Assembly: GCA_036435485.1 (NCBI GenBank)
Contig: CM071601.1
Location: 188,702,939-188,766,938 of the forward strand
Origin: Saposhnikovia divaricata
Lineage: Eukaryota > Streptophyta > Magnoliopsida > Apiales > Apiaceae
Length of the DNA stretch: 64,000 bases
Reading direction: 5' to 3'
Below, piece after piece: positions 1 to 9,427 of this stretch. Positions within the stretch are counted from its first letter, which is position 1; every line of letters starts with the position of its first letter. The translations under genes and the position numbers were made by a program. A model generated the notes under the pieces. The model did not search any database and had not been told where the DNA came from. It saw only the letters and a list, made by a program, of their open reading frames with translations.

Positions 1-94
1 CTTAGCTTTCTTTCCATTGAGGGTAACTTTCTTACTTGAACTTATTGTGAACTCTGTTTGTTCTTATACCGATGTTTTTCTCTTTGTATTTCAG

Positions 95-1295
95 CTGCTG
101 AGGAGATTGATAATCGTCCCGAGAACCGGCCAACTGTTACCAAGAGGATGCAGAAAAGGGCTGAAGAGAAGCTGAATCCAACTAAGCCTCACATCCCTAA
201 TTTCTTGGAGCGTTGTTCTCAAGGTGGTAAACGATCCCGAAACGCTGACGGGGATGTCCGGACTCCTTTCATACCTCCTTGGGGCATATGCGAACAAGAC
301 TCGGTCTTCGGGAGTCCTCATCTGGCCCTAGACTGGTCCAAGCTTTCCATCACTCCGCCTGACCAAGCGACAATGCATGCAGGTGACAAGCTGGATGAGT
401 CTCAACTCATGGGCGCCCAGGCCTTGTATCAGGTATGAAATTCCTTCTGTTAAGTTTGACATTGTCATTGATTTCAATTCTGCATATTCCTTGTGGCTCA
501 CTTATTTCCTTGTTGCAGGCCAACGCCTATTTTCAAACCATTTCGACCCAAGGCCGGGCCTTTAGGGACGAAAATGTTAGCTTGAGAAATGACTCAATGA
601 GGTTCAGGGAAGAGATTGACGATCTACACTCCCAAGTTGTTCGAGCTGAGGCCAACGCCGCATCTACCCGCAAACAGCTTGCTTCTCTAGCCAGAAAGAA
701 GGCCTCTGATGCCGACAAGGTGATCCAGGCCTACCATAGGTCTGAAGATTTCCTTAAGCTCATTGATGATCATGATGATGAGGTGCGTCCCTTCAACATG
801 TCTGTTGGTTGGGAGAAGGCTATTAACGCTGTGAATCATAGGCATCCATCTGTTGTCAACCCAGCAGATTTTCCTTGCCCAAATTGGGGTGCCCTCCCGG
901 TTAACCTAGCTTCTGGTTCGGGAACTAAAATTGTTCCCCAGGCATCAGGATCCGGTTCCAGAGGCAGTCATCGTCGTTCCGGGTCCAACTCAAAGGGGGT
1001 TGTTCCCGCTGCTAGCCAAGACTCACATTCTTCTAGCTCCCGTGGGAAGAAAGTCCCGCCTGTAAAGAAGGTTGGAGTAGTTCGCCAACCCATCCCTGGG
1101 AAAAGACTAATGCAGAACGAGGGCAGTTCTACTTCTTCTTCATTTTCCGAGGGAAAAGGAGCCGAAGTTGCTAGAGCTCAGCCAATGGTGATAGCAGAGT
1201 CCAGTGGTGATTCCAGCGAAGACTCAGAGGAGGAGAGTGAGGAAGAGGAGAGCGGCGGTGAGGAGTCTGGAGAAGAGGATTCTGGGGAGGAGTAG
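95..1295 (+). CDS. Antisense accessory ORF of the Tat element (partial, spliced)
   Basis: Exons read as 95-432 and 519-1295; the 86-base intron (433-518) has GT and AG ends and joins two open frames in phase. Another AG acceptor precedes 95, so earlier exons lie left of the window. The protein has a basic stretch, a coiled-coil-like segment rich in Glu, Arg and Ala in the first third of exon 2, a Ser/Gly/Lys-rich part, and a very acidic Ser/Glu tail ending at TAG 1293-1295. It runs opposite to gag-pol and sits where the element's 3' region should be. Extra ORFs in this position, including antisense ones, are known in plant Ty3/gypsy Tat elements. I do not recognise a catalytic domain. A captured or neighbouring host gene is the alternative. 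Confidence 0.6.
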
Positions 1296-1704
1296 CTGGA
1301 GTTAGTTCGTGGCCTTGCATGGCCTTGTTAGCCAGATGTGGCTTTATTTGTCTAGATTTCATTCACGGTCCTTGGGGACCAAACTTTTATCTATCTTGTT
1401 GATGTAACTTAACTGTTGGCCCTTCGGGGTCTTTATTTATGCATTTGTTTCCTCATTAGTTTGTTTACTTGTTTTCGGTACTTGTCCTTCCTAGACTCAC
1501 ACTCAACAGGTGCTTGGTACATAAACAAAATCACAAAATCATTGAAGGGAAACAAACTTTGCATTAATAATCTGAAATGGGTTTAACCCTTACATAGCTT
1601 ATTACTGTCCTACTCGGGGCGTAAAGCCCTGAAATGGTTTCATCGAACCTTATTTCTACTCCTCATAATAAATAGATAGAAAGCTGAATCCATGCAAGGA
1701 TAGC
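1296..1704. other. Spacer between antisense ORF and pol of the Tat element
   Basis: About 400 bases with no open frame that I can support. It would hold the 3' ends of two converging transcripts, the accessory ORF (plus) and gag-pol (minus). I see no LTR end here, so the element's 3' LTR lies further left, beyond the window. Confidence 0.5.
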
Positions 1705-4500
1705 TTATACATAATAAACTTTGAGGTTCAAAGCATGCCAAGTACGGGGCACCTCAACCCCGTCCAAGGTCTCCAACTTATATGATCCTCGTCCCAACGT
1801 CTTCTTGACTCGATACGGCCCTTCCCAATTAGGGGCTAGCTTTCCCTTCTGGCCAACTCCAGAAGCCTCGATCTTCCTTAGAACCAGGTCGCCTTGTCGA
1901 AAGAACCTTTCCTTAACTCTATGGTTGTAATAAAAGGATGCTTTCTTTTGATGTTCCACATTTCTAGCGTTTGCCTCATCCCTGACTTCGTCAATCAGAT
2001 CTAGGGCGAGTCTCATGCCCTCTTCGTTAGTTTCTGGTTCAAAAGCCTCAACTCGAGGTGACGCTTGCATGATCTCCAAAGGCACAACTGCCTCAGCTCC
2101 GTAAGCCAGCAGGAACGGGGTTGCTCCAGTGGTCACTTTACAAGTGGTACGGTATGCCCATAGTATGGGCAGCAACTCATCTACCCAAGTGTTTCTAGAA
2201 CGTTCAACCCTCTTCTTCAGTCCATCAAGGATAATTCGATTAGCTACCTCAGCTTGCCCGTTGGCTTGTGGATGAGCCACGGAGGTAAAACGAAGCTCAA
2301 TTGCATTCTCCTCACAATATTTCTTGAACTTTTCATTATTGAACTGTGTCCCATTGTCTGTCACCAAAATTCGGGGGATTCCATACCTGCAAATTATATT
2401 CTCCCAAAAGAACTGGGCAACTTGTTTGGTGGTTATCTTGGCTAGAGGTTTAGCCTCAATCCACTTAGTAAAGTAATCAATGGCCACTATCAGAAATTTC
2501 CTTTGTGCTGAAGCTACGGGGAAGGGACCAAGTATATCCATCCCCCACATCGCGAATGGAATAGGGGAGTTAACCGATGTTAACATCTCGGGCGGCTGCC
2601 TTACTATCGGAGCATGCTTCTGGCATCGATCGCACCGCTTGACATAGCTCTGTGCATCGGCCAGCATTTCTGGCCAGTAGAATCCCAAACGAGTTATTTT
2701 GTGAGCTAGGGCTCTGCCCCCCAAGTGCTGCCCACAAATACCTTCATGAACTTCTTCCAAAGCTTCCCTTGCCTCTTGGGGCCTCAAACATTTCAAGTAC
2801 GGGATAACGAAAGATCTTTTGTAAAGAACGCCCTCGATCAAGGCATATCTCAATGCTCTCACGGACAGCTTTCGTGCCTCCAAGGCACTGCCGGGGAGCC
2901 ATCCAGTTTCTAGGTGAGCTTTGATAGGATCTATCCAACAGCTTCCCACATCAATTGGTGCCACTAATTTTGAGTTGATAGTCGGGGCCTTCAAGACCTG
3001 GAAGTAAACACTCCCTGCATAGTTTTCTATTTCGGAAGAAGCGAACTGGGACAGGGCATCGGCCTTAACGTTCTCTTCTCTCGGAATGTGTTCTACATAA
3101 CACTCATCAAACTGAGTCATGACAGCTTTCACAACTCGCAGATACTTTGCCATAGTTTCATCCTTGGCCTCAAATTCACCATTCACTTGAGAGACTACTA
3201 ATCTTGAATCTCCACAAACTTTGAGATTCTTGACTCTCATGATTCTGGCCAAGCCTAAACCAGCTATCAAGGCCTCATACTCAGCTTCATTATTAGTTGT
3301 CTGGAAATCCAACTTCAAAGCATATTCGACTGTGAACCCATCGGGGCTTTGCAACACTAAGCCTGCGCCACTAGATTTTGTTTTTGATGCTCCATCAAAA
3401 TAGAGCACCCAATATTCCTTCTGATCAGGTTCAAGTTCTCCATCTTTATCTTGCTTCTCAGGGGTTGTTATTGTCTCCTGCCCCCCGACTTCTTGGTTGC
3501 TAATGGTGCATTCAACCACGAAGTCAGCCAATGCCTGAGCCTTAATGGCTGTTCGAGGCTTATACGTGATGTCAAATTCTCCAAGTTCGATTGCCCACTT
3601 GATTAGCCTTCCACTAGCCTTTGGGCTATGCAATATGTTTCTCAACTGTTGGTCCATCAGGACTTCAATCTTATGTGCCTGGAAGTACGGGCGTAACTTC
3701 CTCGAGGCTGTTATCAAAGCCAAGGCGAACTTCTCAATGGGAGAGTAATTCAGCTCAGCCCCGTGCAATACCTTGCTCACATAATAGATAGGTTTCTGGA
3801 CCTTCTTTTCTTCTCGAATAAGAACGGCGCTCAACGCTTGTTCAGATACCGCCAGGTATAGATAAAGAGTCTCCCCAGGACTAGGTTTGGCCAGCAACGG
3901 GGCTTTAACCATGTACTTCTTCAATTGTTCAAAGGCCTCTTGGCTCTCAGGGGTCCACTCAAAATTTTTCACCTTCTTCAATGCTTGAAAGAACGGCAAG
4001 CATTTATCACCAGACTTGGAGATGAATCTTCCTAAAGCCGCTACACGGCCTGTCAACTTCTGCACATCTCTTATAGAGCGTGGTGGCTCCATGTCTAAGA
4101 TTGCCTTAATCTTGTCAGGATTGGCCTCTATGCCTCTCTTTGAAACCATCAGACCCAAAAATTTTCCTGATCCAACGCCAAAGGCACACTTGGCTGGATT
4201 CAACATCATTTTGTGGTGCCTCAGCACTTCGAATGCCTCTCTGAGGTGCTTAATGTGGTCTGCCTTGAACAGGCTCTTGACTAGCATGTCATCAACATAG
4301 ACCTCCATGGTTTTTCCAATCAGATGGGTGAATATCTTATTCACCAGTCGTTGGTAAGTAGCTCCTGCATTTTTTAGACCGAAAGCCATAACAAGATAGC
4401 AGAAAACACCAAAGTCAGTTATAAAAGATACCTTAGGGACGTCATCCTTGTGCATCTTAATCTGATTGTAGCCGCTGAACCCATCCATGAAGCTCAGCAT
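1705..4500 (-). CDS. Tat-type pol, C-terminal part: RT, two RNase H domains, integrase
   Basis: 931 codons from the first in-frame ATG after the frameshift. The RT palm continues from residue 1, with the catalytic YVDD at 68-71. A gypsy-type RNase H lies at about 205-320 but lacks the usual acidic residue (LAVSEQ in place of a CDAS-like motif). A second RNase H lies at about 362-490 with D369, E405 and D431. Integrase has H585, H592, C623, C626 and a D655-D715-E751 triad. A chromo-like or GPY-type C-terminal region follows. The pair of RNase H domains, the first degenerate, is known for the Tat lineage. The protein should belong to one polyprotein with the upstream ORF, and a single-base frameshift separates them. 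Confidence 0.9.
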   Translation of the reverse strand: MLSFMDGFSGYNQIKMHKDDVPKVSFITDFGVFCYLVMAFGLKNAGATYQRLVNKIFTHLIGKTMEVYVDDMLVKSLFKADHIKHLREAFEVLRHHKMMLNPAKCAFGVGSGKFLGLMVSKRGIEANPDKIKAILDMEPPRSIRDVQKLTGRVAALGRFISKSGDKCLPFFQALKKVKNFEWTPESQEAFEQLKKYMVKAPLLAKPSPGETLYLYLAVSEQALSAVLIREEKKVQKPIYYVSKVLHGAELNYSPIEKFALALITASRKLRPYFQAHKIEVLMDQQLRNILHSPKASGRLIKWAIELGEFDITYKPRTAIKAQALADFVVECTISNQEVGGQETITTPEKQDKDGELEPDQKEYWVLYFDGASKTKSSGAGLVLQSPDGFTVEYALKLDFQTTNNEAEYEALIAGLGLARIMRVKNLKVCGDSRLVVSQVNGEFEAKDETMAKYLRVVKAVMTQFDECYVEHIPREENVKADALSQFASSEIENYAGSVYFQVLKAPTINSKLVAPIDVGSCWIDPIKAHLETGWLPGSALEARKLSVRALRYALIEGVLYKRSFVIPYLKCLRPQEAREALEEVHEGICGQHLGGRALAHKITRLGFYWPEMLADAQSYVKRCDRCQKHAPIVRQPPEMLTSVNSPIPFAMWGMDILGPFPVASAQRKFLIVAIDYFTKWIEAKPLAKITTKQVAQFFWENIICRYGIPRILVTDNGTQFNNEKFKKYCEENAIELRFTSVAHPQANGQAEVANRIILDGLKKRVERSRNTWVDELLPILWAYRTTCKVTTGATPFLLAYGAEAVVPLEIMQASPRVEAFEPETNEEGMRLALDLIDEVRDEANARNVEHQKKASFYYNHRVKERFFRQGDLVLRKIEASGVGQKGKLAPNWEGPYRVKKTLGRGSYKLETLDGVEVPRTWHALNLKVYYV

Positions 4501-4501
4501 C

Positions 4502-7432
4502 TCATGTCCGGCTGTGGCATCTATTAAACAGGTCTATCCTAGGTAAAGGGAAGCAATCCTTAGGGCATGCATCATTCAAGTCGGTGAAGTCTATACACAT
4601 CCTCCACTTACCGTTGGCTTTCTTGACCATCACAGGGTTAGCCAACCATTCTGGAAACTGAATTTCTTCAATAAACCCAGCTTCTAAGAGCTTTTCCACT
4701 TCTTGCTTTATGGCCTCTTGCCTTTCAGGTGCAAAGTTCCTCTTCTTCTGCTGTATTATCTTCCAATTAGGATCGACATTCAATCTATGAGTTATGAGTT
4801 GGGGATCAATCCCTGGCATATCAGCTGCTGTCCAAGCAAACACGTCGCTATTTTCTTGCAAGAATGCTATCAATTTGCCCTTCAGGGGTTCCTTCAGAGA
4901 GGCTCCTATGTAAGTCACCTTCTCAGGGTCGCCTAGCTCCAGAGGAATAGGTATTAAGTCCTCTGCTGGCTTTCCTCTGTGTTCATCATCACCACGGACA
5001 TCCATGTCTTCGATCGGAAGTACCTGCCCCCCGATTCCATCGGCCCTTAACGCGGATACATAACAACTTCTTGCCATCTTCTGATCACCCTTTTGTTCTC
5101 CAACACCATTCCTGGTTGGAAACTTAATCTTCATGTGATATGTGGAGGCCACAGCCTTGAATGCATGAAGTCCAGTCCTTCCTAGGATCGCGTTATAGGT
5201 CGAGGATGCCTTGATCACAAGGAAATTCAACATCTGAGTAGCTTCTCTAGGTTCCTGTCCAATCGTCATGGGTAACTGAATAGTCCCTTCAACCTTGGAC
5301 TCAACTCCATTAAATCCGTAGATTGGCATGTTGGTGGGGGTCAACTGAGAATCGGTGTACCCCATTTTCACAAACGCATCGTGAAACAAGATATCAACAG
5401 AAGCTCCATTGTCTATCAAGACTCGTTTCACCTCCGAGTTTCCAATCACAGGAGTTATGACCAACGGGTCGTCATGGGGGAACTTTACCCCTTCGAGATC
5501 TGAATCATCAAACCCAATAACTATTTCAGTCTTGGCACGTTTTGGGGCTTCTCCCACGATGTGCATTACTTCTCTGGCATACGCTTTTCGAGAGTTTCGA
5601 GTCGTGCCGGCCGCTGTCGGGCCTCCCCAAATCATATTAACAACTGGCCCTCGGGGCTGTGGGTTACGATCACGATCACGATCGTTATCTCTCCTGTCAT
5701 TGTCTCTCCTGTCATAGTCCCTTCTTTGGGTTCCACGATCATCATTCTTCGTGAACCTGCTTAGCTTTCCTTTTCGGATCAAGAACTCAATCTCATCTTT
5801 CAACTGTCTACAATTATCTGTATCATGACCCACATCACGGTGGTACCTACAGTATTGATCCTTGTTTCTTTTTGTGGGATCACCCCTAAGTGGCTTCGGC
5901 CATCGGAAATCTTTATCCTTCTCAATATCTAGCAAGATCTGACTCCTAGGAGCATTCAGTCTCGCATAGTCGTTGAATCTTGATCCCAAATTCTTCTTCG
6001 GGGGTGAATCAGAATCCTTGCTAGTCCGGGGATACTTGTCCCTAGCATCGTACTCTTGCTCTTGCTTTCGTTTCTTCGAATCGTTAGAACCTTTGCCATT
6101 GCCTCCTGTGGTTTCCTTCTTCATGCTGTCCTCGGCCTTGATATATTTATCGGCCCTCCGTTGGAGCTCGGCCATATTTTCAGGAGGGTGTTTTGCCAAA
6201 GACCTTTTAAAGAAGAGATCTGTGGTTCCGTGTTCCAAGGCTACCATGGCCACCTTATTTTCCAGATCAGTAATATTCAGCGTCTCCTTGGTGAACCGCT
6301 TGAGGTAATCTCTCAGATTCTCGTTCTTCCCCTGCACTACATACATAAGGGATGCAGAACTTTTTTCATGAACTCTCCCACTAATGAATTGGCTGACAAT
6401 GGCGGCGCTCAGCTCTTTGAACGAGCCGATTGAGTTTGCAGGTAAGCGGCTATACCACCTTTGAGCCATGCCAGACAAGGTTTGAGGGAACGCCCTACAC
6501 TTTAAGGCATCGCTTGCAGGCTGCAACAGCAGTGCGTTTGAGAATGTCCTAACATGGTTTGCGGGATCGCCCGTTCCATCATAGGCCTTAATTGTCGGCA
6601 TCTTGAACTTCCTTGAGATGCGAGCATTCATTACCTCCTCAGTGAACGGAGGTGTAGGATCATCAGGATCCCCAAGGGGCATCAGATCCCTAGGGTTACT
6701 TTTGGGGGTCTCCACCCTTGTTGATTTTTCAATCGGGGCATCGGCCCTTCGTTGCCTCCTTGAGGGCCTCTCCAGATTTATAATGGGAATCCTCCCTGTA
6801 ACTGGAGGAGGTTGAATCAGACTTCGCCTTGCTTGCTCTCTAGCAATATCATCCTTCAGCCTTTGGATCTCTGCCTCATGAGCCTTAATCCTTTCCTCGG
6901 CCGTTTGTGGAGGTTCATCATGGATTCTTTGGGACCTCCTTCGAGGTTCTTTACTAGCACGTCGCCTCCTCGGGGCTTCATCACGATCATCATTGTCATC
7001 CTCAGACGTTGAATCATCAGAATAGGGACCAGAGTAATCATCGTACTCCCGATCTCGGATCTGTAAGGCATGACCGCTCGGTCCAGGTTCCCTGTGTTGA
7101 GGGGGATAATTAGGCAGCCCATACATCGGGTTGGTGTTCAAAGGGAGATCCGTGGTGTGGATCTGTACCCCCGGAGGTAGCGTACGACCAGCACTATCAA
7201 GAGGAGAAACCACCATCTGAAGAGGGTTAGTTTCTTGGCTTTGAGGAATAGCCACAGTTCCCTCAACATGGGGAATCGTCCCTGAGGGTTGAGAGGTTAG
7301 AGGTTGAATGACCGTCCCTGTTGGTGGGGGTAATTGTCCTCCCTCAGCGGTGACGAGCGGATCAGAGACAGCAGGTGGAGCAGAGCTAAGGGGTATGGCC
7401 TCAGTTGATGTTGTTCTTCGTGTTTGAACCAT
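4502..7432 (-). CDS. Tat-type gag, protease and N-terminal RT
   Basis: 976 codons, starting at ATG 7432, 14 bases inside the primer binding site. A Pro/Thr-rich head is followed by an acidic and Arg-rich stretch (about 125-205), the retrotransposon gag domain (about 270-435), a zinc knuckle of Cys-His-His-Cys type (C528 to C541), an Asp/Arg repeat tract (about 565-590), the aspartic protease motif DNGAS at 674-678, and the start of RT (about 895 onward, including FPLPRID). The frame then runs into a stop. The RT frame continues in the next ORF one base out of register, in an A-run at 4526-4528 (plus strand), so one inserted base explains the break. Confidence 0.9.
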   Translation of the reverse strand: MVQTRRTTSTEAIPLSSAPPAVSDPLVTAEGGQLPPPTGTVIQPLTSQPSGTIPHVEGTVAIPQSQETNPLQMVVSPLDSAGRTLPPGVQIHTTDLPLNTNPMYGLPNYPPQHREPGPSGHALQIRDREYDDYSGPYSDDSTSEDDNDDRDEAPRRRRASKEPRRRSQRIHDEPPQTAEERIKAHEAEIQRLKDDIAREQARRSLIQPPPVTGRIPIINLERPSRRQRRADAPIEKSTRVETPKSNPRDLMPLGDPDDPTPPFTEEVMNARISRKFKMPTIKAYDGTGDPANHVRTFSNALLLQPASDALKCRAFPQTLSGMAQRWYSRLPANSIGSFKELSAAIVSQFISGRVHEKSSASLMYVVQGKNENLRDYLKRFTKETLNITDLENKVAMVALEHGTTDLFFKRSLAKHPPENMAELQRRADKYIKAEDSMKKETTGGNGKGSNDSKKRKQEQEYDARDKYPRTSKDSDSPPKKNLGSRFNDYARLNAPRSQILLDIEKDKDFRWPKPLRGDPTKRNKDQYCRYHRDVGHDTDNCRQLKDEIEFLIRKGKLSRFTKNDDRGTQRRDYDRRDNDRRDNDRDRDRNPQPRGPVVNMIWGGPTAAGTTRNSRKAYAREVMHIVGEAPKRAKTEIVIGFDDSDLEGVKFPHDDPLVITPVIGNSEVKRVLIDNGASVDILFHDAFVKMGYTDSQLTPTNMPIYGFNGVESKVEGTIQLPMTIGQEPREATQMLNFLVIKASSTYNAILGRTGLHAFKAVASTYHMKIKFPTRNGVGEQKGDQKMARSCYVSALRADGIGGQVLPIEDMDVRGDDEHRGKPAEDLIPIPLELGDPEKVTYIGASLKEPLKGKLIAFLQENSDVFAWTAADMPGIDPQLITHRLNVDPNWKIIQQKKRNFAPERQEAIKQEVEKLLEAGFIEEIQFPEWLANPVMVKKANGKWRMCIDFTDLNDACPKDCFPLPRIDLFNRCHSRT

Positions 7433-7445
7433 GGTTGATGTCTTC

Positions 7446-7463
7446 TTCCCACAGACGGCGCCA
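7446..7463 (-). other. Primer binding site of the Tat element
   Basis: The minus strand reads TGGCGCCGTCTGTGGGAA two bases after the LTR's terminal CA. TGGCGCC followed by a tRNA-3'-end-like stretch is the usual PBS form of plant Ty3/gypsy elements of the Tat and Athila group. It fixes the 5' LTR edge at 7466. Confidence 0.85.
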
Positions 7464-7465
7464 AA

Positions 7466-7961
7466 TGTTGTGGAATAAAAACTAGTTTGCGATTTGTTAT
7501 TAATGCTAGGGTGGTTGAGCTTCGAGCTTTAATGGCTGCTTCTGCGTTCGAGACTAAACGGTCCTCACAGAATGCCTACGTATCTCTGTATTAGAGAATC
7601 AAGCCAAGAAAACGTAGTTCTGAGGTGAGGGGTCTGGCCCTTTATATAGGCTGAGAAGCCTTTAGAATTATGGTAGGAGTCAGAGACTTGGTAGAAAAGT
7701 CTTTGAGGAAAGTTCTAGATCTATTCCTTGTAGGAATCAGTTTCCATATTGAATTGGATGCCTTGGTGGATAAGTCTGGTGGAAATAATATCCTTATCCG
7801 ACTCTTATTGCTGAGCTGTTTATTTCCCCCAATATTAATTACGAAATTAATATTATAATAGGGGTTTTGGGCCCATCTGGTGGGCCCCACGTTTGGACCA
7901 TTCAGGGTCTAATTAATGCCACATTAAATGTGTCTTTAGGGCTTATTTTCAGCCCATATCA
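7466..7961 (-). repeat. 5' LTR of the Tat element (496 bp)
   Basis: On the minus strand it starts TGATATGGGC and ends CCACAACA, directly before the PBS. The outer edge (7961) is inferred from the TG/CA rule, since the second LTR is not in the window. A TATA box (minus-strand CCTATATAAA, 7641-7650) lies in the middle, as expected for U3/R. Confidence 0.7.
7641..7650 (-). promoter_or_regulatory. TATA box of the Tat LTR
   Basis: Minus-strand CCTATATAAAGGGCC lies inside the LTR about 175 bases from its inner edge. Transcription would start roughly 30 bases downstream, near 7610. Inferred from position and sequence only. Confidence 0.5.
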
Positions 7962-8485
7962 GGCACCAAATACTAGAAAAATTAATTAAGGAATTATATA
8001 ATTGATTGCAAATATGCATAAATGCATATTTGGTATCAAATTTAGATTTAATGATACATATATATAGCCATATCATCAATTAACCATAAAAGTAATATAA
8101 GTTGATTTACTTTAAATGAATCTTCGATGAGCACGCCCATCTTGAATTTTCGAGGTACCATATGTTAAGTATAAAATGTGACCTCAATATCTATAGTGAA
8201 CATCACTATAACTTGTGTTTTACAAGAAATTAAAAATTTATACAATGATATTGGAATAGTATGTGGGATTTTTACCTTTCTAGTTTTTAGAGTACATTTT
8301 TTTTCTATGAATACAATTTTCCTATGAATATCGTATAGTATATCAAATAAGGATGGGTATTTCACTGGCCCCGCTCGACCCCGATCCGGTTCGGGTTCGG
8401 GGCGGGGAGTAGGGATTATTTTAAAAATAATTCGAGGATTGGGGCGGGGTCGGGGATTAGGAGATCCGATCTCCGATCCCCGATT

Positions 8486-8525
<40 letters not shown>

Positions 8526-9244
8526 ATATGCATATAATTAAATTATATTAGTAAATATATTTATAGATAATATTAGTGCTTAAAATTTATAATTTCACTT
8601 ATTTAAAAGTTTAATAGTAAAGTTTAATATAATTTTTATAATTTAATTATATCTTTTAGCACAAATAAAAATTAATTTAAAATATTTTTTTAAATAGGTC
8701 ACTGAATTTAAAATTTATATTATATATCATAATTTAGCAAATTAATTTTATTATGAAATTTGTTAAAAAATGTATAAAATTTATTTTTTTTAATAAAAAT
8801 AAAATTATCCCATTTCCTGCGAGGATCCCCATTTTACGTTCGGGACGGAGATCGTGAAGCAAAATATTTCCCGTTCAAGAATCGGAACGGGTTTGAAAAA
8901 TGGGTAATGGTTCGGGAATCGGGGCGGGAATTGCATTCCCCGATCCCAAAATAACACGACACCCATCCCTAATACCAAAATTATCCAAAAAGTTGTACGA
9001 ATAGTGGGTATACAACTTAAAAATAGAGCGATCCACAAATCCTAGCGTGATCAAAAGTCCACACACACTGGGCTTGTGCTACCTCGGGCCTTTTTAATTT
9101 ATTAAGGCCCCCATCCACCCTAAACAAGCAACAATAACTGAATTATCCATTTAATTTAATTATGTTACTGCAAGTGGGTCTGATCTAAAATTCTAAATTA
9201 TTTGATTTGTTAAGGTGGGCTTGAAGAAGAATCACCAAGGAACA
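7962..9244. other. Gene-free AT-rich spacer with one MITE
   Basis: No gene is supported. It contains the hAT-like MITE at 8348-8971 (listed separately), a (TA)n run near 8492-8521, and AT-rich sequence. The last 250 bases should hold the promoter and leader of the small gene at 9245. Confidence 0.5.
8348..8971. mobile_element. hAT-like MITE, 624 bp
   Basis: Ends read TAAGGATGGGTAT at the left and, on the opposite strand from the right, TAGGGATGGGTGT, giving terminal inverted repeats. The flanking 8-mers are ATATCAAA (8340-8347) and ATACCAAA (8972-8979), a target duplication with one mismatch. Eight-base duplications and TAGGG-type ends fit the hAT superfamily. Both ends carry GC-rich tracts of CGGGG-like repeats; the centre is AT-rich with no ORF. 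Confidence 0.7.
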
Positions 9245-9427
9245 ATGGAAGAAAACAAGGGAGAAAACAACAAGAGTGTGAAGAAAATATCATCAGGGTG
9301 TGATGTAGAAGCCCTGAAGAAATGTTTGCAAGAAAATAAAGGAGATTATGTTAAATGTCAAGCTCATATTCAAGCTTTTAAGTCTTCTTGTTCTGTCAAA
9401 CAACCAACTACAAAAGCCACTTCTTGA
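9245..9427 (+). CDS. Small four-cysteine protein, CHCH-like
   Basis: 60 codons from ATG 9245 to TGA 9427. A longer frame upstream would need a GTG start and is not used. The N-terminal 18 residues are Lys/Asn/Glu rich. The core has four Cys spaced C-X7-C-X10-C-X10-C in two amphipathic-looking helices, and the tail is Ser/Thr rich. Twin-cysteine helical hairpins are typical of CHCH proteins of the mitochondrial intermembrane space, whose usual spacing is CX9C. The spacing here is not canonical, so the family call is an inference. Single exon, no signal peptide. Confidence 0.6.
   Translation: MEENKGENNKSVKKISSGCDVEALKKCLQENKGDYVKCQAHIQAFKSSCSVKQPTTKATS

Larger units (their letters stand above)
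1..7961 (-). mobile_element. Ty3/gypsy Tat-lineage LTR retrotransposon, 3' LTR outside window
   Basis: Seen: reading on the minus strand, an LTR (7466-7961), a primer binding site (7446-7463), gag-protease-RT (4502-7432), RT-RNase H-integrase (1705-4500), then an oppositely transcribed spliced ORF (to 1295). The other LTR must lie left of position 1. The order protease, RT, RNase H, integrase defines Ty3/gypsy. A degenerate gypsy-type RNase H followed by a second, complete RNase H in the pol ORF is the hallmark of the Tat (Ogre/Retand) lineage. A one-base frameshift in RT separates the two ORFs, so this copy is probably not autonomous. Age cannot be estimated because only one LTR is visible. 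Confidence 0.9.
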
